Source of the DNA: Allobosea sp. OK403
Lineage (GTDB): Bacteria > Pseudomonadota > Alphaproteobacteria > Rhizobiales > Beijerinckiaceae
DNA: 64,000 nt
Reading direction: 5' to 3'
NCBI RefSeq assembly: GCF_900113835.1
Contig: NZ_FOQV01000002.1
Coordinates: 434,001 to 498,000, forward strand
The position numbers and the translations under genes are program-made. Positions within the stretch are counted from its first letter, which is position 1; each line of letters starts with the position of its first letter. Positions 52,434-61,840 of the stretch are shown here, piece by piece. The notes below the pieces were generated by a model. The model made no database searches, was not told the origin of the DNA, and saw only the letters and a list, made by a program, of their open reading frames with translations.

Positions 52434-53798
52434 TCAGGCCGCGCTCACGCGCGCCTGACCCGGCTCGGCCACGGCGATGCCGGCCGCTCCGTATTCGCTC
52501 AGCTTGTTACGCAGCGTACGGATCGAGATCCCTAGAATCTTGGCCGCATGGGTACGGTTTCCGAGGCAGTGGTCCAGCGTGTCGAGGATAAGCTCGCGCT
52601 CGACATCGGCGACCGTGTGACCAACGAGCGAACGCGTCACCGCCTCCGCCGTCTGCGCCGCCCGCGCCGCGGGATCCCTGCCGCTGGCAGGGCCGAGCGT
52701 CTCGCCCTCCGGCGTCATCACCGCCTCGGTGCCGATTTCGGGTCCCTGCGCCAACAGCACGGCGCGATGGATCGTATTCTCCAGTTCGCGCACATTCCCC
52801 CGCCATGAATTGGTCAGCAGGAGCTTGCGCGCGTCGCTCGCCAGCGGCCTTAGCGGCAGGCCATTGATCTCGGCATATTTCTTGGTGAAGTGGTCGGCGA
52901 GCGCCAGGATATCGGCCGGCCGCTCACGTAGCGCCGGCAGGCGCAGATGCACCACGTTCAGCCGATAGAACAGATCCTCGCGGAACGAACCTTCGCGGAC
53001 AGCATCGCCCAGATTGCGGTTCGAGGTCGCGATGATGCGAAGATCGACCCTGACCGGCTGCGTGCCGCCGACACGGTCGATCATGCGCTCCTGCAAGGCG
53101 CGCAGCAGCTTGGCCTGCAGCCGCACATCCATCTCGGAAATTTCGTCGAGCAGCAGCGTGCCGCCGCTCGCTTCCTCGAACTTGCCGATGCGTCGCGCCA
53201 CCGCGCCGGTGAAGGCGCCCTTCTCATGCCCGAACAGCTCCGATTCGAGCAGGTTGTCGGGAATGGCGGCGCAGTTCACGGCCACAAAAGGCTTGTCCTT
53301 GCGCAGCGACTTCTGGTGCAGATGGCGCGCGATGACCTCTTTGCCGGTGCCGCTTTCGCCGGTGACGAGCACGGGGGCATCCGAGCGGGCGATCTGGGCC
53401 GCGAGCTGGACGACACGCTCCATCGCCGGATCGCGCCAGATCAGGCTCGACTGATCGGCCGCGACGGCCTCCAACACGGCAGCGATCAGTTCGGGATCGG
53501 GCGGCAGCGGCACATATTCGCGCGCCCCGGCCTGGATCGCGGCGACGGCGGCACGCGCATCGGTCGAGGTACCGCAGGCGACGATAGGCGTGCGGATGCG
53601 CTCGGCCTCCAGCGCCGCGACATATTTCGCGATCGGCTGAACGACGTCGATCATCAAGAGATCCGCGCCCTTGGCGCGCAGCACGGCGAGCGTCTGGTCG
53701 AGGCTCTCCGTATGCGTGACGCTCGCGCCATGGGCGATCGCGATCCGGGCGGCCGCGATGATCTGCCCCTTGAGACCGCCGACGATGATAAGGCGCAT
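52434..53798 (-). CDS. flbD: Sigma-54 activator FlbD
   Basis: 454 residues. An N-terminal receiver with only part of the acidic pocket (D51 in LLMIDVV; no acidic pair in MRLIIVGGL), as in Caulobacter FlbD. AAA+ domain: Walker A GESGTGKE 147-154, GAFTGA 194-199 for sigma-54 contact, and an R-finger region. C-terminal Fis-type HTH ([24 protein letters not shown]). FlbD activates late flagellar genes with sigma-54. It is the last gene of the fliF operon. Its usual partner FliX is not in the window. Confidence 0.95.
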   Translation of the reverse strand: MRLIIVGGLKGQIIAAARIAIAHGASVTHTESLDQTLAVLRAKGADLLMIDVVQPIAKYVAALEAERIRTPIVACGTSTDARAAVAAIQAGAREYVPLPPDPELIAAVLEAVAADQSSLIWRDPAMERVVQLAAQIARSDAPVLVTGESGTGKEVIARHLHQKSLRKDKPFVAVNCAAIPDNLLESELFGHEKGAFTGAVARRIGKFEEASGGTLLLDEISEMDVRLQAKLLRALQERMIDRVGGTQPVRVDLRIIATSNRNLGDAVREGSFREDLFYRLNVVHLRLPALRERPADILALADHFTKKYAEINGLPLRPLASDARKLLLTNSWRGNVRELENTIHRAVLLAQGPEIGTEAVMTPEGETLGPASGRDPAARAAQTAEAVTRSLVGHTVADVERELILDTLDHCLGNRTHAAKILGISIRTLRNKLSEYGAAGIAVAEPGQARVSAA

Positions 53799-53842
53799 GG
53801 CTCAGGCCTTTCCGTATGAGAGCGTGATGGGACGGCCGGTCT

Positions 53843-54193
53843 TCACCGGTCGGCCTTGATGATTTCGGTCATGGTGACGCCGAGTCGGTCCTCGACCACG
53901 ACAACCTCCCCACGCGCGACCAGTCGCTCGTTGACGAAGATGTCGATGGCCTCGCCGACGCGCCGGTCGAGTTCGAGTACGGCGCCGGGCACGATCTGCA
54001 GCAGGTCGCCGACCGCGATCCGCGACGAGCCCAGCACTGCCGAGACCGTGACCGGTACGTCGAACACCTGCTCCAAATCCTCGGCGGTCTTGACCGGTAC
54101 CGGACCCGAACGCGCCACCGAGGGCGCCTCGCGATCGAAGGAGAGATCGGCCGGGTTCAGCGGAGGCAGGTTCAAGTCGTTGCCTTGGGTCAT
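53843..54193 (-). CDS. fliN: Flagellar motor switch protein FliN
   Basis: 116 residues from MTQGNDLNLPPL; an ATG 13 codons upstream is possible. The C-terminal 75 residues are the SpoA domain (VFDVPVTVSAVLGSSRIAVGDLLQIVPGAVLELDR, then VNERLVARGEVVVVEDRLGVTMTEI). It forms the C-ring with FliM and FliG and receives FliH-FliI. The position between fliH and flbD is as in Caulobacter. Confidence 0.93.
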   Translation of the reverse strand: MTQGNDLNLPPLNPADLSFDREAPSVARSGPVPVKTAEDLEQVFDVPVTVSAVLGSSRIAVGDLLQIVPGAVLELDRRVGEAIDIFVNERLVARGEVVVVEDRLGVTMTEIIKADR

Positions 54194-54203
54194 CTTGGTG
54201 TCC

Positions 54204-54803
54204 TCACTCGGCAAGACTGCGCGGACCGGCATGGCCGAAAACGCCCGTCACAGCCTGCTCGACCAGTTGCGATAGACGCTGCGCGTCGATCACGAAGCCG
54301 CCATCGGCCCATTCGATGCGCCCGTCGCCGGGAGCGATCTCCGGCTCGCCGAGCACGACGAGACGCCCGGCAAAGCCGCTCTCCCGCGCCAGACGAGCAA
54401 TCAACGCCTCTACGGCCTCCGCCGCGCTGTCGTTCACCCGCAAGACGAGGTGCGGCGCCAGCCGCGCATGTGAAAGGCATTCGCGTACGGCGTGCTCGAT
54501 CTCGGCCAGCGGCTTCTCGGCAAGCGCCGCGCCCGCCAGCGCCTTGGCCGTAGCGATGGCGATATGGGCGGCCTGTGCCTCGATCGCGGCTGTGCGGGCG
54601 TCCTCCTGGGCGAGCAGGCGCTCGGCCGTGCGGGCGAGCTGGGCGACCATGCCGTTGAGCTGCCCCTCGGCGTCGCGCCGCGCCTGGGCCTCGCCCGCGC
54701 GGAACGCCTCGGACTTCGCCGCGGCGAGATCGGCCTCGCCGGCCGCTCGCCGGCCGCCCTCGCGGAAATCAGTGCCAAACGTGAATTTTGTGGCGGTACG
54801 CAT
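54204..54803 (-). CDS. fliH: Flagellar export ATPase regulator FliH
   Basis: 199 residues from ATG two bases after the fliG stop (TGACGATG). Ala/Glu-rich helical N-terminal half and a C-terminal domain (LRVNDSAAEAVEALIARLARESGFAGRLVVLGEPEIAPGDGRIEWADGGF), the FliH/HrpE signature of FlbE in Caulobacter. It inhibits and tethers FliI to FliN. A TTG start two codons upstream would overlap fliG. Confidence 0.87.
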   Translation of the reverse strand: MRTATKFTFGTDFREGGRRAAGEADLAAAKSEAFRAGEAQARRDAEGQLNGMVAQLARTAERLLAQEDARTAAIEAQAAHIAIATAKALAGAALAEKPLAEIEHAVRECLSHARLAPHLVLRVNDSAAEAVEALIARLARESGFAGRLVVLGEPEIAPGDGRIEWADGGFVIDAQRLSQLVEQAVTGVFGHAGPRSLAE

Positions 54804-54805
54804 CG

Positions 54806-55888
54806 TCAATAAACCAATTCGTCTTCGGAATTGCCCTTGGCCAGGACGATCTCGCCCTTGTCGGCGAGCTCCTTGGTCAAGGCCACCATCTTGGCCTGCG
54901 CCTCGTCGACCTCTTTGAGGCGCAAGGGGCCAAGGCCCTGCATGTCGTCCTGCATGTTCTTGGTGGCGCGCTGCGACATCGCGCTGAAGAAGAAGTTGCG
55001 CATGTCCTCGCTCGCGCCCTTGAGCGCCCGCGCGAGCGTATCCTTGTCGACCTGCCGCATCAGCGTCTGCAACGCGGCGGGGTCGAGCTTGCCGAGATCC
55101 TCGAAGGTGAACATCAGCGCCCTGATGCGGGCGGCCGATTCCTGGTTGGAATCGTCGAGTGCCGCGAGGAAACGAATCTCAGTCTGGCGGTCGAAACCAT
55201 TGAAGATCTCCGCCATCATCTCATGCGGGTCGCGCCGACGGGTTTGCGTCAACGTCGAGACGAATTCGGTGCGCAGCGTGTTTTCGATATGGTCGAGCGC
55301 CTCCTTCTGCACCGATTCCATGCGCAGCATGCGGCTGACGACGTCGATCGAGAGTTCGTTGGGCAGGTTGCGCAGAACATTGGCGGCGTGCTCCGCCCTG
55401 ATCTTCGAAAGGATGACCGCGATCGTCTGCGGGTATTCGTTCTTGAGGAAGTTCGCGAGCACGACCGCATCGATATTGCCGAGCTTCTGCCACATGTTGC
55501 GGCCGGCCGGCCCGCGGATCTCCTCCATGATCAGCGCGACCTGATCGCTCGGCAGGATCTTCTCCAAGAGCGAGATCGTCCGGTCGAACGAACCTGTGAC
55601 CGCGCCCGCACTCGACAGCCGGCCGACGAAATCCAGCATCAGCCGCTCGACCTCGTCGGCGTCGACCGTCCCGAGCTCGGCCATGGCGCGGGTGATGATG
55701 CGGATCTCCTCATCATCGAACTCCCGCCAGATCGTGCGGCCATGGTCCTCCCCGAGCACGAGCAGGATCACCGCGGCGCGCTGCGGCCCATTCATTTCCG
55801 CGATCGTGGTTACGCCGCCGCCATAGCTCACAGCTTCGTTGTCCCTGCTGCTGGAGTTGCGCGTAGCGATGGAACGTTCAGCGGCCAT
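54806..55888 (-). CDS. fliG: Flagellar motor switch protein FliG
   Basis: 360 residues. N-domain PQRAAVILLVLGEDHGRTIW contacts FliF. The middle domain includes EYPQTIAVILSKI (the EHPQ motif as EYPQ), and the C-domain has MFTFEDLGKLDPAALQTLMRQVDKDTLARALKGA with torque-helix charges. It rotates against the stator units. It starts 14 bases after fliF. Confidence 0.95.
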   Translation of the reverse strand: MAAERSIATRNSSSRDNEAVSYGGGVTTIAEMNGPQRAAVILLVLGEDHGRTIWREFDDEEIRIITRAMAELGTVDADEVERLMLDFVGRLSSAGAVTGSFDRTISLLEKILPSDQVALIMEEIRGPAGRNMWQKLGNIDAVVLANFLKNEYPQTIAVILSKIRAEHAANVLRNLPNELSIDVVSRMLRMESVQKEALDHIENTLRTEFVSTLTQTRRRDPHEMMAEIFNGFDRQTEIRFLAALDDSNQESAARIRALMFTFEDLGKLDPAALQTLMRQVDKDTLARALKGASEDMRNFFFSAMSQRATKNMQDDMQGLGPLRLKEVDEAQAKMVALTKELADKGEIVLAKGNSEDELVY

Positions 55889-55902
55889 GGCTCAAAGACC
55901 CG

Positions 55903-57576
55903 TCATGCCGCGGACTTTTCGTGAATCCAGCCGCGCAGCACCGCGACCGAATCGGCGGGGTTCTGCGACACCAGCGCGCCGATCTTCTCGACGGACTGGG
56001 CCTTGAGCTGTCCCTTGATCTGCGCAACCGCGAGCATGCGCTCGGACGGCGCCTCGACGTCCATATCGCGCGAGCCGTCCGGCCCCATCACGGAGCGCGG
56101 GCTCGCAGGGTCGCCGGTGCCGTCGGATTGAGCCAGGGCCAGGCCCTCGCGCATGAAGCTCGGGATCGGCCGCACGCTCGGATCGGGCGCGAGCGCCTGC
56201 TTCAGCAGCGGCCGCACCACCACCATCAGCACGATCAGCGTCAGCAGCGAGATGACGCCGAGTTCGGCGAAACGGATCAGATCCTCTTTGGTGAAGGAGA
56301 GCAGCTGCTGCATCAAGGATTGTTCGGGCAGCTCGACGATCGCCTGCGGCGCTTCGGCAAAGCGCAGATTGACGACCTCGACCTTGTCGCCGCGCGTCTC
56401 GTCATAGCCCATCGCCATGCGCACCAGCTGGCCGATCCGATCGAGCTCCTCGCTGCTGCGCGGCTGGTAGGCGACCTCGGTGCCGTTGCGGGTGTAGTTG
56501 CCATCGACCAGCACAGCGACCGAGAGCCGCTTGACACGCCCGCCCTCCAGCACCTCGGTGCGGGTCGTGCGCGAGATTTCGTAATTGACCACTTCCTCGT
56601 TCTTCGAGGAGGCGTCCTTCTGATTCTGCTGGGCGCCCTGCCCCGCCTGGGCACCGGGCAGTTCGTTGCCGACCGTGACGGCCCCGTTCGCACCATCGGT
56701 CGTCGTCGCATTCTCGGTGCGGTTCTGGCTGGAGCGGATGACCTTGCTTTCCGGGTCATAGGTCTCCGAGCGGCTCTCGATGCGGTTGGCGTCGAGGGTA
56801 GCCGAGACCTGGACCCGCGCCCGTCCCTGGCCGACGACGCTGGCGACGATATCCTCGACCTGCGTCTTGACCCGCTTCTCGATCCCCGTCTGCCGCTCGT
56901 CGATGCCGAGCCCGACAAGCCCTTGCTCGCCCTGGGCGCCATCGGCCAGAAGCCTGCCGCGCTCATCGACGATCGAGACGCGCTCGGGCTTGAGCCCATC
57001 AACGGCGGAGGAAATAAGATGGCGCACGGCGCGCACCTGCGCCGCGTCGAGTTCGCCGGCAAGCTTGAGCACGATCGAGGCGCGCGGCGGTTCGCGATCG
57101 CGCTCGAACAGGCGCTTCTCCGGGATGACGAGATGCACGCGCGCCGCCTGGACGCGGCTGATCGAGCGGATGGTGCGCGAGAGTTCGCCCTCCAGCGCAC
57201 GCAGATGGTTGATGTTCTGGACGAAGCTGGTCGAGGAGAAGGCGTCGCCCTTGTCGAAGATCTCGTAGCCGACGCCGCCGCCGGACGGGATACCCTTGCT
57301 GGCGAGGTCGAGCCGCAGGCGCGGCACATCGGCCTTTGCGACGAGCACGGTTTGCCCGTCGCCGCGCAGCTCGTATTTGATGCCGCGCGTATCGAGATCC
57401 TTCAGGATCGCGCTGACATCCTGGTTCGACAGGTCGGAGAACAGCACGCTCATCGCCGGCTGCGACATCCTCAGCATGACGAAGCCGAAGAAGCCGACGA
57501 GGCCAAGCGTCACCGCTAGCATCGCCGCCAGGCGCGCCGCTCCGAATTTCGTAAACTGACCGACGATGCCGTTCAC
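55903..57576 (-). CDS. fliF: Flagellar MS-ring protein FliF
   Basis: 557 residues from GTG with GGAACGGA upstream. First membrane helix LAAMLAVTLGLVGFFGFVML, YscJ-type ring-building motifs (VLFSDLSNQDVSAILKDL, DVPRLRLDLASKGIP), a large periplasmic loop, the second helix near 445 (LGVISLLTLIVLMVVVRPLL) and a C-terminal FliG-binding tail (DSVAVLRGWIHE). It is the founding structure of the flagellum and first gene of fliF-fliG-fliH-fliN-flbD. Confidence 0.94.
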   Translation of the reverse strand: MNGIVGQFTKFGAARLAAMLAVTLGLVGFFGFVMLRMSQPAMSVLFSDLSNQDVSAILKDLDTRGIKYELRGDGQTVLVAKADVPRLRLDLASKGIPSGGGVGYEIFDKGDAFSSTSFVQNINHLRALEGELSRTIRSISRVQAARVHLVIPEKRLFERDREPPRASIVLKLAGELDAAQVRAVRHLISSAVDGLKPERVSIVDERGRLLADGAQGEQGLVGLGIDERQTGIEKRVKTQVEDIVASVVGQGRARVQVSATLDANRIESRSETYDPESKVIRSSQNRTENATTTDGANGAVTVGNELPGAQAGQGAQQNQKDASSKNEEVVNYEISRTTRTEVLEGGRVKRLSVAVLVDGNYTRNGTEVAYQPRSSEELDRIGQLVRMAMGYDETRGDKVEVVNLRFAEAPQAIVELPEQSLMQQLLSFTKEDLIRFAELGVISLLTLIVLMVVVRPLLKQALAPDPSVRPIPSFMREGLALAQSDGTGDPASPRSVMGPDGSRDMDVEAPSERMLAVAQIKGQLKAQSVEKIGALVSQNPADSVAVLRGWIHEKSAA

Positions 57577-57653
57577 GCAGCCATCCGTTCCACAAAACCG
57601 ACATCGCCGCACACAAGGCACGACGCACTAGGCAAGTTTTTCCCAGTGCATGG

Positions 57654-57668
57654 TTAGCGCCGGGTTAA
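57654..57668 (-). promoter_or_regulatory. CtrA-like site upstream of fliF
   Basis: On the minus strand TTAACCCGGCGCTAA is TTAA-N7-CTAA, followed by CCAT so that the second half reads CTAACCAT. It is 78-92 bases upstream of the fliF start codon. Caulobacter fliF is a known CtrA target. Confidence 0.6.
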
Positions 57669-57707
57669 CGAATGGTGGATTGATGGCGATAGGCACCGAA
57701 AATGCGA

Positions 57708-57737
57708 AAGGCGCCGGTCCGATCGAACCGACGCCTT
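57708..57737 (-). terminator. Hairpin after sciP
   Basis: AAGGCGCCGGT pairs with ACCGACGCCTT (one mismatch) around an 8-base loop. On the minus strand it follows the sciP stop by about 35 bases and is followed by TCGCATTTTC. It separates sciP from the fliF promoter. Confidence 0.5.
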
Positions 57738-57772
57738 GGTAATGAACCGGGCAATGGACCGGAAAAGGGGTC

Positions 57773-58048
57773 CTATTGGCGGTAGTGCTGGATGCGCGTC
57801 GTCCGCAGGCCGGCAAGGCCGTGCTGATCGATCGACATCTGCCAGCTCAGGAATTCATCGACGGTCAGCGTATAGCGCTGACAGGCTTCCTCGAGGCTGA
57901 GAAGGCCGCCGCGGACGGCCGCGACCACCTCGGCCTTACGCCGGATCACCCAGCGGCGCGTATTCATGGGCGGCAGATCGGCGATCGTCAACGGACTTCC
58001 GTCCGGTCCGATCACGTACTTCACCCGCGGTCGCAAAGGCTCGGTCAT
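57773..58048 (-). CDS. sciP: CtrA inhibitor SciP (DUF1153)
   Basis: 91 residues from MTEPLRPRVKYVIGPDGSPL. The DUF1153 helix-turn-helix is complete: LTIADLPPMNTRRWVIRRKAEVV, then LLSLEEACQRYTLTVDEFLSWQ. SciP binds CtrA and blocks its recruitment of RNA polymerase in Caulobacter. It lies between fliK-flgD and the fliF operon, as in that genus. A CtrA-like site and a GAATC precede it, consistent with CtrA activating its own inhibitor. Confidence 0.93.
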   Translation of the reverse strand: MTEPLRPRVKYVIGPDGSPLTIADLPPMNTRRWVIRRKAEVVAAVRGGLLSLEEACQRYTLTVDEFLSWQMSIDQHGLAGLRTTRIQHYRQ

Positions 58049-58102
58049 GGTACACTCACACAACTCAACAGACCTACTTCTGCTGAGCATAGGCGTCCGG
58101 CT

Positions 58103-58117
58103 TTAAGATTTACCTAA
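58103..58117 (-). promoter_or_regulatory. CtrA-like site upstream of sciP
   Basis: TTAAGATTTACCTAA on the plus strand is TTAA-N7-CTAA, the same form as the fliF site (minus strand TTAG-N7-TTAA). It is 55-69 bases before the sciP ATG. A GAATC (CcrM-type GANTC) lies at 58121. Confidence 0.6.
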
Positions 58118-58158
58118 AGCGAATCGGACGGCTTTCCCTATCTGCGCGCCGGCCGCCA

Positions 58159-58848
58159 TCAGCCCTTGATCACTTTCTTGACCTTGTCGATCGGGACGCT
58201 GATCGTGCCGATCTTGAGCATCGGCGTGCCGCTGCTCAGATCGATGCTGTCGACGACGCCGATGATTTCGGTTTTGGCGACCACAGCCTGGCCGGACACA
58301 TCCGTGGCGTCGACGGTAATGGTGTAGTCGCCAGCGGGCGCTATCGCGCCGGTCGAGGTGCTGCCATCCCACTGGACGGTCTGCTCGCCGGCGGCGAGAC
58401 TCGTCGTCATCGTCCGGACCACCGAGCCGCTCGAATCCTTCACCGTGATATTGGCAGTGCCGGCGCTCGCCATGTTCACCGACCAATAGGCGGCCCCGTT
58501 CTTCAGCGGCGCCGTTGCGCCGTCGGCAGTGATCGTCGCGCCGATGAAGCCCACCGCATCCGTCGTCGTCGTCGCCTTGTTGAGAGTGAGCAGCGCGCTC
58601 AACGTATCATTCATCTTGAGCTGCTGCTCGACGCCCGCGAACTGCACGAGCTGGGCGGTGAACTGGTTGGTGTCGAGCGGGTCGAGCGGGCTCTGGTTCT
58701 TGAGCTGCGTCGTCAGCAGCGACAGGAACTGGTCGAAATTCCCGGCAATCGCCGTCTGCGAACCGGACACGGTGCTGCTGCCGCTCGTCGTCGAGGAGGT
58801 GTTCTGGAACCCCGCGGTCGTCGTCGGGGAGGTGTTGGAAACGGCCAT
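58159..58848 (-). CDS. flgD: Flagellar hook assembly protein FlgD
   Basis: 229 residues. Ser/Thr-rich N-terminus, then FDQFLSLLTTQLKNQSPLDPLDTNQFTAQLVQFAGVEQQ, the FlgD core, and a C-terminal Tudor/FnIII-like domain (GTANITVKDSSGSVVRTM...PAGDYTITVDATD). It caps the growing hook. It begins 17 bases after fliK, so fliK-flgD form one transcript. Confidence 0.93.
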   Translation of the reverse strand: MAVSNTSPTTTAGFQNTSSTTSGSSTVSGSQTAIAGNFDQFLSLLTTQLKNQSPLDPLDTNQFTAQLVQFAGVEQQLKMNDTLSALLTLNKATTTTDAVGFIGATITADGATAPLKNGAAYWSVNMASAGTANITVKDSSGSVVRTMTTSLAAGEQTVQWDGSTSTGAIAPAGDYTITVDATDVSGQAVVAKTEIIGVVDSIDLSSGTPMLKIGTISVPIDKVKKVIKG

Positions 58849-58865
58849 GGTGCTTCTCCTTGCCG

Positions 58866-60362
58866 TCAGATGCTGAGATCGACGCCGCCGAGCCTGACGA
58901 GGCGGCGGGTCTGGATTGGCTGGGCGGGCGCGACGATGTCTTCGCCGGTTTCCGTGGCGGTGGGCGTGCGGCGCGGCGTATCGTCCTGCTGCCGGTTCTG
59001 CCGGAAGCCGGACTGATCGGCGGGGTCGCGCAAACTGATGTCGACGCCCGCATCGGAAGGCTTGAGGCCGGCCTGCTCGAAGGCCCGCTCCAGCGTACGC
59101 GAGTCGCGCTGGAGCATGTGCAATGTCTCGACCCGGTCGACGACCAGCCTGGCGCTGACCTCGCCCTTGTCGGAAACCTCGAGCTTGACGTCGACGCGGC
59201 CGAGCTCCGCCGGATCGAGCCGGATGTCGAACGAGCGGGAGCCCGCCAGCGCCTTCATCCCGATCTCGATCGGAACCATGTGGAGTGGTGTCGTCTGCGT
59301 GGCCGCGGCAGCCTGGCCATGGACCGTTGTGGCCTGTCCGGCCGCGACCTGCTCCGGAGTGGTCACGTCCAGGGCGCCGCCCGCCTTGCCTGCGCGCGGC
59401 TGCGCCAGCGCCGAAAGATCAATCAGGTTTTGCGGAGTCTGCAGCAATTCAAGTGGCTTGAATTCGGCCTGCGATGCAGCAGGCGCAGTTGAAGAGCTAG
59501 CCGGCTCGTCTTTGCCTGTCCTAGCCGCATGCACGGCCTGTTGTCCGCCGCTCGCAAGCTGCGCCTTGCCGCCTTCCCCATCAGCGAGGACGCCGGCATT
59601 CGCTCCCGCATTGCCGGCGGCATCACCCTGCAAGGAGGTCGCGGCCGGCTTCGGCGAGGCAAGCCCGGCCTTGGCGATGCCCGCCGCGAGAGCCGCACCT
59701 GCGGTGGACGCGGTCGCCTGGGTCGCGGCTGTGGGCACCATGCCAGGAACGATCGCGGCGGAGAGATCGATGGTCGGCAATGCCGGGACAACGACGCCTT
59801 CGGCTGGCGTGGTGGGAAGCGCGGAGGGATCCACCACCGCCGTCTCGGTCGCCTTGTCTTTGACGCCCTTGGCGTCCTTCTCCTTTACGGCTTCGCCACT
59901 CGTCGGCGCCTCGGCCTGCGCAGCGACGGCGATGCTGACAAGCGCGCCGATATCCTGCTGCACCGGGGGCGAGGTCGTGGCGGCCTGAGCGCCAGACGCG
60001 GTCTCGCCCGGCTTGACAGCAATCGGCGTCTGCGTGGCGGCCTTCGTCTTTGCCGTGTCTGTCTTTACAGCGTCCGTCTTGGCAGCATCCGTCTTGTCCG
60101 CGCTCGTCTTGGCTGCATCCGTCTTGGTATCGCTCGTCTTGGTATCGGGCTGTTGCGGCGAAGATTGATCCTCGGCCGGCGCTCGCTCGGGTTTCGGGCG
60201 CGGCGCGGAGGCGTCCTGCGCGGGAGAGGTCGCGCCGCGAGACGTATCGTCTGGCAGCGTGAACGCCTCAGCCGCGCGACCGGAATCCGGCTCTGCCGCG
60301 CGACGACGCACGGGAGCGGGTTCGGTCAAGGCAGACGAAAGCGTGAGCGACTGAACAGACAT
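58866..60362 (-). CDS. fliK: Flagellar hook-length control protein FliK
   Basis: 498 residues from MSVQSLTLSS. The first 400 are low complexity, Ala/Thr/Lys/Asp/Pro-rich, with runs of TDAAKT-type repeats near residues 70-110. The C-terminal domain (about 375-465) has SRSFDIRLDPAELGRVDVKLEVSDKGEVSARLVVD, the FliK substrate-switch region. Length and disorder are typical of a molecular ruler. A sigma-54 promoter lies 45 bases upstream. Confidence 0.9.
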   Translation of the reverse strand: MSVQSLTLSSALTEPAPVRRRAAEPDSGRAAEAFTLPDDTSRGATSPAQDASAPRPKPERAPAEDQSSPQQPDTKTSDTKTDAAKTSADKTDAAKTDAVKTDTAKTKAATQTPIAVKPGETASGAQAATTSPPVQQDIGALVSIAVAAQAEAPTSGEAVKEKDAKGVKDKATETAVVDPSALPTTPAEGVVVPALPTIDLSAAIVPGMVPTAATQATASTAGAALAAGIAKAGLASPKPAATSLQGDAAGNAGANAGVLADGEGGKAQLASGGQQAVHAARTGKDEPASSSTAPAASQAEFKPLELLQTPQNLIDLSALAQPRAGKAGGALDVTTPEQVAAGQATTVHGQAAAATQTTPLHMVPIEIGMKALAGSRSFDIRLDPAELGRVDVKLEVSDKGEVSARLVVDRVETLHMLQRDSRTLERAFEQAGLKPSDAGVDISLRDPADQSGFRQNRQQDDTPRRTPTATETGEDIVAPAQPIQTRRLVRLGGVDLSI

Positions 60363-60406
60363 CGGCGATTCCGGACGCGGGCAACACAACGCCCGCCCCT
60401 CCGCGG

Positions 60407-60422
60407 AGCAAGTCCCGCGCCA
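60407..60422 (-). promoter_or_regulatory. Sigma-54 promoter of fliK-flgD
   Basis: On the minus strand TGGCGC-GGGAC-TTGCT matches TGGCRC-N5-TTGCW at every consensus position, with GG and GC ten bases apart. It ends 45 bases before the fliK ATG. FlbD, the expected activator, is encoded 6.6 kb away. Confidence 0.7.
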
Positions 60423-60600
60423 TGCAATGAATAATTGATATCAATGACTTAGATGTCTCACACGATCAGCATGACGGCAAGAAGCGCCGGTCTTGCACCC
60501 CGGCCCGGCAGGATTTGCCGATCGCGCGCTGGCAGGCACGCGCCAAAGCCGATATAGAACCGCCGATCGCATCCGCCGCCGTCCCGGACCGGACCATCGC

Positions 60601-61785
60601 ATGACCACGCCGCTCAACTCCCTTGACATCGCCAAGCCGCCCGCGGCCACGCGCGTCGTCGCGGCGATGTCCGGCGGCGTCGACTCCTCCGTCGTCGCCG
60701 CGCTGCTGAAGCGCGAGGGCTATGACGTCATCGGCGTGACGCTGCAGCTCTACGATCACGGCGCGGCCGTGCACCGCGCCGGCGCCTGCTGCGCCGGCCA
60801 GGATATCCACGACGCCCGCCGCGTCGCGGAGGCCATCGGCATCCCCCATTACGTGCTCGATTATGAGAGCCGTTTCCGCGACGCCGTGATCGAGCGCTTC
60901 GCCGAGAGCTATCTCGCCGGCGAGACGCCGATCCCTTGTGTCGAATGCAACCGCACGGTGAAATTCCGCGACCTGCTGGGCCTGGCCCGGGAGCTGGGCG
61001 CCGATGCGCTGGCGACCGGCCATTATGTCGTCAGCCGCGACCTCGGCACCGGCCATCGCGGCCTGTTTCGCGCCGCCGATGCCGCGCGCGACCAGAGCTA
61101 TTTCCTCTATGCGACGACGCAGGAGCAGCTCGATCTGCTGCGCTTCCCGCTCGGCAGCATCGACAAGGCGCAGACCCGCGCGCTCGCCGCCGAACTCGGG
61201 CTCGGCATCGCCGACAAGCCCGACAGCCAGGACATCTGCTTCGTTCCCAATGGCCGCTATGCCGATGTGATCGAGAAGCTGAAGCCAGGCGCCTCGCGCC
61301 CCGGCGAGATCGTCCATCTCGACGGGCGCGTGCTCGGGCGCCATGACGGGGTGCTGCGCTACACAGTTGGACAGCGCAAGGGGCTGGGCCTCAGCGCAGC
61401 CGAGCCGCTTTATGTGCTGCGACTCGATGCCGATCTCGCCCGTGTCATCGTCGGGCCCCGCGAGGCGCTCGGCGTGCGCGAGATCAGGCTGCGTGACGTC
61501 AACTGGCTCGGCGACCTGTCTCTGGATGCTCTCCCGGCCGAGGGGCTCGATGTCGCCGTCCGGGTGCGCTCGACCCGGGCGCCGCGCGAAGCCCGCCTGA
61601 TGCGCGACGAGGACGGCCTCAAGATTGAACTCGCCAGCGATGAAGAGGGCGTTTCGCCCGGTCAGGCTTGCGTGATCTACACTGATGCCGGCCCCGATGC
61701 GCGCGTGCTCGGCGGCGGCACGATCCTGCGGCCGCCGCTGGCCATGCTGGCGCCCGCGCCTGCCTTCGCCCACGCGCAGCCCTGA
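60601..61785 (+). CDS. mnmA: tRNA-specific 2-thiouridylase MnmA
   Basis: 394 residues. PP-loop [15 protein letters not shown] (22-36), catalytic C113 (IPCVECN) and C213 (SQDICFV), GHYVV and a C-terminal beta-barrel. It thiolates U34 of tRNA Glu, Gln and Lys using sulfur relayed from IscS. Between C113 and C116 a CxxC occurs as in other alphaproteobacterial members. The C-terminal 20 residues are Ala/Pro-rich and variable. The ATG at 60601 is chosen as the first conserved Met. Confidence 0.94.
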   Translation: MTTPLNSLDIAKPPAATRVVAAMSGGVDSSVVAALLKREGYDVIGVTLQLYDHGAAVHRAGACCAGQDIHDARRVAEAIGIPHYVLDYESRFRDAVIERFAESYLAGETPIPCVECNRTVKFRDLLGLARELGADALATGHYVVSRDLGTGHRGLFRAADAARDQSYFLYATTQEQLDLLRFPLGSIDKAQTRALAAELGLGIADKPDSQDICFVPNGRYADVIEKLKPGASRPGEIVHLDGRVLGRHDGVLRYTVGQRKGLGLSAAEPLYVLRLDADLARVIVGPREALGVREIRLRDVNWLGDLSLDALPAEGLDVAVRVRSTRAPREARLMRDEDGLKIELASDEEGVSPGQACVIYTDAGPDARVLGGGTILRPPLAMLAPAPAFAHAQP

Positions 61786-61840
61786 GCCCGACGCCGCCCG
61801 CCCCGGCTTTCCTGCAACCCCCATCGCCGCGAGCCGCTCC

